Assembly (NCBI GenBank): GCA_027295245.1
Contig: JAPULF010000390.1
Location: forward strand, 1-6,919
Source of the DNA: Planctomycetota bacterium
GTDB lineage: Bacteria > Planctomycetota > Phycisphaerae > UBA1845 > UTPLA1
Length of the DNA: 6,919 bases
Direction: 5' to 3'
Shown: positions 4,135 through 6,919 of the stretch, piece by piece
How the letters are laid out: every line of letters starts with the position of its first letter
Numbering within the stretch: the first letter of the stretch is position 1
The notes under the pieces: model-generated
Database searches by the model: none
What the model was told of the DNA's origin: nothing
The model's input: only the letters and a program-made list of their open reading frames with translations
Translations under genes and position numbers: made by a program

Positions 4135-6919
4135 ATGAGCAGAATCGTTTCCAGTGGAGCCGTGGGGCTCGTCACTTGCATCTGTATTTGCTGGGTGGTC
4201 ACGACCGCGGTCGGTGACTCGTCTGGGACAATCTCGACAAACGATGCAACGGAGCAACCCGCGACGCCGACTACGGGCATCCCGTACTTCCCGTACATCG
4301 CGAACATGGAGGCAGGCCCCGTGGTCGGTTCGTTCCGAAGATGGTCCGATTTGCCGATCCCGATGAGTGTCGTCAATCTCGTGCCCGTCGGCGGACCTGC
4401 CCCGCGCGGCCCTGGCTGCGGACCGGGCACGGAGATTTCGGAACTTTCCGATACTAACACGGTCACCGTGGGGAACTCGTTATTCTGCCCTGCGCCGGGC
4501 ACTAAAACCTACGCACGGTGCTTCGAGCCCGCGCTGTTTTCGGGGCCGGATGGATTTCGAATCGATTGCGTGCGCTTCGGCGTTGAGACGGATATGAACC
4601 CTGTGCCCTACGATTTGACCCTCAAGCTGACGCTCACCCCGACGAACGGCCCGGATTGCAGCGCGGCCGCGGGCGAACTGCCGTCGGCCTGGACTGCAGA
4701 CCGCACACAGCTCGTTCCGATGCCGGGTGACAACAGCCTCGACGGCACGGTCGTAGAGGTGGCGTTGACCCTTCCTCTCCTCGTGCCCGTCGGAAAAGGC
4801 GTCATGTTCGAAGTCTTGGTCCCCAATACACCGGGTGCAGATAATTTCACCATGGGTGGAAATGGGGGCTTCCAGTCAGACTCCGGCTTTATTGCAGCCG
4901 GCGGATGCGGATTTGCTACCTATTCAGTGCCGGCCGACCTCCCAGGTCCCCTCCCAGGGCCTCAACCGAATGCGAAATTTCTCTTGACGTTGGTTGGCAT
5001 CCCGCAGGGTGGCGTCGCCGGAGCGTGCTGCGAAACCGACGGTACGTGCGCCGTGGTCGAACCGGGGTTGTGCTTCGGTACCTTCCAGGGTGGCGGTACG
5101 GCCTGTGACCCGGGCACTTGCCTGGGCGGTTGCTGCCGCATCGACGGCACCTGCACGGATGGTTCAGAGGACGCTTGTGACGATTGCAACGAAGGCACCA
5201 GCTCCCAGCCGGGCGTGTTCCAGGGCCATGGCACGACGTGTGCCGACCCGATCGTGTGCCTTGATAATTGCCCTGTCGACCGCTGCCCCAATGGAATGAC
5301 CGATGAGGTGAGAGAGCCGTTTCCTTGTGCCATAGGAATGAGGGGCAACGACGGCTGCAATCAGACATCGCCCGCCTTCGAGGACATCTTCTGCGGCGAG
5401 ACCAAATGCGGCCAGTATTGGTATGACGCCAGTCTTGGTATGGATGGCGAACGCGACACCGACTGGTGGCGGCTCGTCCTCACCGATAACACCGTGGTCT
5501 CGATTACCGTCGAGGGCGCCTATGGCAGCCTGTACGGCCTTGCCCAGCTCCTTCCGCTCGGCAGCCCGGACTGCGCCGACACCACCGGCTTTATCGTCCC
5601 CGCCGTCCGTACCTCGTTCGTCCCGTGTGATACGCCGACCGTCGTGACCGAATGTCTGCCGGTGGGTACGTACTACATCTTCGTCGCGCCTGACTTCCCG
5701 CCGGACCCAACGTGTGACTTGCCGTGTGCTCCCTACCAGCTGTCGGTCTCATGCGAGCCCGGATGCAACCAAACGATCGGCTGTGACGTGGGCAGCACCG
5801 GCCAACCGTCCGACACCATGGGTCACGGGGACCCCGATGACGCGCTCATCATCGGAGCGACCAGCGACCAGGACGGCGGATTCCAGGTCGCGGGCAACTT
5901 TCTCGCCTTGGAAACCGGGTTTGTCACCAAGGTCAGGTGGTGGGGCCTCTATATAGACTTCGGCGCAGGGACCGATTGTGCCACCGAAGGTGGCGATACG
6001 ACCGATGGCTTTACTGTCACGTTCTATAACGACGATGTCGGTGGCGCGGTCCCGGGTTCGCTCAAGGCCGGCCCGTTCACCGTCGACGAGCCCGGTACCC
6101 TGACCAAGCAACAAACGGGGCGCACGATCGGTTCCGGCGCCGGTCCTTTGATCGAGTTCGTGTTAGACGCCGACATCGACCCGCCCGTGGCTGTCACCGA
6201 GGGTGAGTGTCTCTGGATGTCCGCGGTCAACAACACCTCCGGCGGGAGCTGTACTTGGCTCTGGGGGACCGCCCCTCCGGGCGACGGCTTCCCCTTTGGC
6301 GGCGGCTCCGCACAGACTGGCGCACCTCCGGTGCCCGGGGTCTTTGGCCTCGGCGACACCAATGTCTTTGACGTGAGTTGGTGCGTCGATATCCAGGTGG
6401 GTGACGCGGGTTGTCTGCCTCCTGACACGGCGGGCGCCTGCTGCGACCCGTGTCAGGGTAGCTGCGTCAACGTTGATAGCGGTTTGTTCGACTGCACCGA
6501 TCCGAACGCCATTTTCACGCCGTCTGACGACCCGGATCCGTGCGCGAATGATTCCCCGCCGTGTGTCCTGGAACTGGGCGCCTGCTGCAACACCGAGGTC
6601 GCTTCCTGCTTCCCCGTGAATTGTGAAGCCCAGTGTCTGGGGCCAAACTTGGTCTTCACTCTCGGCATGAACTGTCCGGGCTTTGGTCAACCGGAAGTCG
6701 ATTGTGTGGAAGTCGGCGCCTGTTGTCTGTTTGAATGCCCGTTTGTCTGTCTCTCGGACGTCCCTCAACCCGTCTGTGCAGCCATGCAAGGAAACTTCAT
6801 CTTTCTGGGTGGCGGAGTCGAATGCCAGCCGCCGGATCAGAATCAGTGTGGTGGCAATGTCGTGTGTTGCAAGGGCGACGCCAACCAGGATGGCGTCCGC
6901 AATGGAGTCGACATCCAGA
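4135..6919 (+). CDS. Large secreted cysteine-rich multidomain protein with dockerin-like C terminus (3' partial)
   Basis: The frame stays open for 928 codons and runs off the window. Residues 1-27 form a signal peptide: a hydrophobic core, then Ala25-Val26-Gly27 as the probable cleavage site. About 28-290 is a beta-rich domain (DGFRIDCVRFGVETD, then MGGNGGFQSDSGF). Residues 296-375 are two cysteine modules (GACCETDGTC, GGCCRIDGTC). About 424-540 resembles a pre-peptidase C-terminal (PPC) beta-sandwich: DTDWWRLVLTDNTVVSITVEG from 441, then LPVGTYYIFVAP and YQLSV. About 566-752 is another beta domain (DGFTVTFYNDDVGGAVPGSL, WMSAVNNTSGG). Residues 767-905 are three more cysteine modules. GDANQDGVRNGVDIQ (914-928) looks like the first calcium loop of a dockerin-type repeat. 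The predicted mature part has 61 cysteines, pointing to disulfide-linked extracellular material. No catalytic motif was recognised, so a structural or adhesive surface role is only an inference. Confidence 0.9.
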   Translation, partial: MSRIVSSGAVGLVTCICICWVVTTAVGDSSGTISTNDATEQPATPTTGIPYFPYIANMEAGPVVGSFRRWSDLPIPMSVVNLVPVGGPAPRGPGCGPGTEISELSDTNTVTVGNSLFCPAPGTKTYARCFEPALFSGPDGFRIDCVRFGVETDMNPVPYDLTLKLTLTPTNGPDCSAAAGELPSAWTADRTQLVPMPGDNSLDGTVVEVALTLPLLVPVGKGVMFEVLVPNTPGADNFTMGGNGGFQSDSGFIAAGGCGFATYSVPADLPGPLPGPQPNAKFLLTLVGIPQGGVAGACCETDGTCAVVEPGLCFGTFQGGGTACDPGTCLGGCCRIDGTCTDGSEDACDDCNEGTSSQPGVFQGHGTTCADPIVCLDNCPVDRCPNGMTDEVREPFPCAIGMRGNDGCNQTSPAFEDIFCGETKCGQYWYDASLGMDGERDTDWWRLVLTDNTVVSITVEGAYGSLYGLAQLLPLGSPDCADTTGFIVPAVRTSFVPCDTPTVVTECLPVGTYYIFVAPDFPPDPTCDLPCAPYQLSVSCEPGCNQTIGCDVGSTGQPSDTMGHGDPDDALIIGATSDQDGGFQVAGNFLALETGFVTKVRWWGLYIDFGAGTDCATEGGDTTDGFTVTFYNDDVGGAVPGSLKAGPFTVDEPGTLTKQQTGRTIGSGAGPLIEFVLDADIDPPVAVTEGECLWMSAVNNTSGGSCTWLWGTAPPGDGFPFGGGSAQTGAPPVPGVFGLGDTNVFDVSWCVDIQVGDAGCLPPDTAGACCDPCQGSCVNVDSGLFDCTDPNAIFTPSDDPDPCANDSPPCVLELGACCNTEVASCFPVNCEAQCLGPNLVFTLGMNCPGFGQPEVDCVEVGACCLFECPFVCLSDVPQPVCAAMQGNFIFLGGGVECQPPDQNQCGGNVVCCKGDANQDGVRNGVDIQ
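5020..5259 (+). repeat. Two tandem cysteine modules (coding repeat)
   Basis: Residues 296-375 of the surface protein hold two copies of one pattern: G[AG]CC-x3-DGTC (GACCETDGTC and GGCCRIDGTC), each later followed by FQG[GH]GT[AT]C-x4-C. The fixed cysteine spacing suggests a small disulfide-stabilised fold. Such modules recur in many predicted planctomycete extracellular proteins, which is background knowledge and was not searched here. Confidence 0.7.
6433..6849 (+). repeat. Three tandem cysteine modules before the dockerin-like segment
   Basis: GACC occurs at residues 767, 815 and 861, a spacing of 48 and 46 residues, and each copy is followed by further paired cysteines. At the DNA level the copies start GGCGCCTGCTGC, GGCGCCTGCTGC and GGCGCCTGTTGT. 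Unlike the upstream pair they lack the DGTC element, so they form a divergent subfamily placed directly before the dockerin-like end. Confidence 0.65.
6874..6919 (+). other. Start of a dockerin-like calcium-binding repeat, cut by the window edge
   Basis: Codons 914-928 read GDANQDGVRNGVDIQ. The D-x-N-x-D-G-x-x-N-x-x-D spacing (Asp915, Asn917, Asp919, Asn923, Asp926) fits the calcium loop of a type I dockerin or EF-hand-like repeat. The second repeat and any anchor or sorting signal lie outside the window, so the class cannot be settled. Confidence 0.6.

Noticed and set aside
5749..6789. Two long minus-strand open frames opposite the surface-protein gene (5749-6114, 6163-6789)
   Set aside because: The plus-strand frame is continuous from 4135, has a signal peptide and repeated cysteine modules, and explains the region. 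The antisense frames show no domain.

Overview
The window is GC-rich bacterial DNA that most likely comes from the Planctomycetota, possibly the Phycisphaerae. That placement rests mainly on the protein running off the right edge: an exported, cysteine-rich protein built from GACC...C modules and ending in a dockerin-like GDANQDG segment, a combination familiar from that phylum. It is an inference and was not checked by a search.

Layout: (1) 28-504, minus strand, a single-domain UspA-type universal stress protein with an intact nucleotide-binding signature. (2) A short divergent intergenic region (505-659) with a good -10 box facing each way. (3) A tight plus-strand operon, 660-3383: lipoyl synthase (lipA), thymidylate kinase (tmk) and the clamp-loader subunit delta' of DNA polymerase III (holB). 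Each gene overlaps the next, which suggests translational coupling. (4) A 751-bp non-coding stretch, 3384-4134. It contains what looks like a complete small transcription unit: a TTGACA-type promoter at 3511-3540, a stem-loop at the predicted 5' end, a second stem-loop, and a textbook Rho-independent terminator ending in nine T at 3784-3792. It is followed by a cluster of perfect hairpins, a second promoter of the same architecture (3921-3950) and a structured leader. (5) From 4135 to the window edge, the start of a large secreted multidomain protein, at least 928 residues, preceded by a strong Shine-Dalgarno sequence.

The left part is housekeeping: stress response, protein lipoylation, dTTP supply and replication. 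The right part is accessory cell-surface or extracellular material. The points most worth a second look are the orphan promoter-to-terminator unit at 3547-3792 (candidate small RNA or attenuator), the thymidylate kinase whose P-loop reads GKG instead of GK[S/T] and whose LID is enlarged, and the mosaic surface protein with its hairpin-rich leader. No transposase, integrase, CRISPR array, tRNA or rRNA gene was seen.
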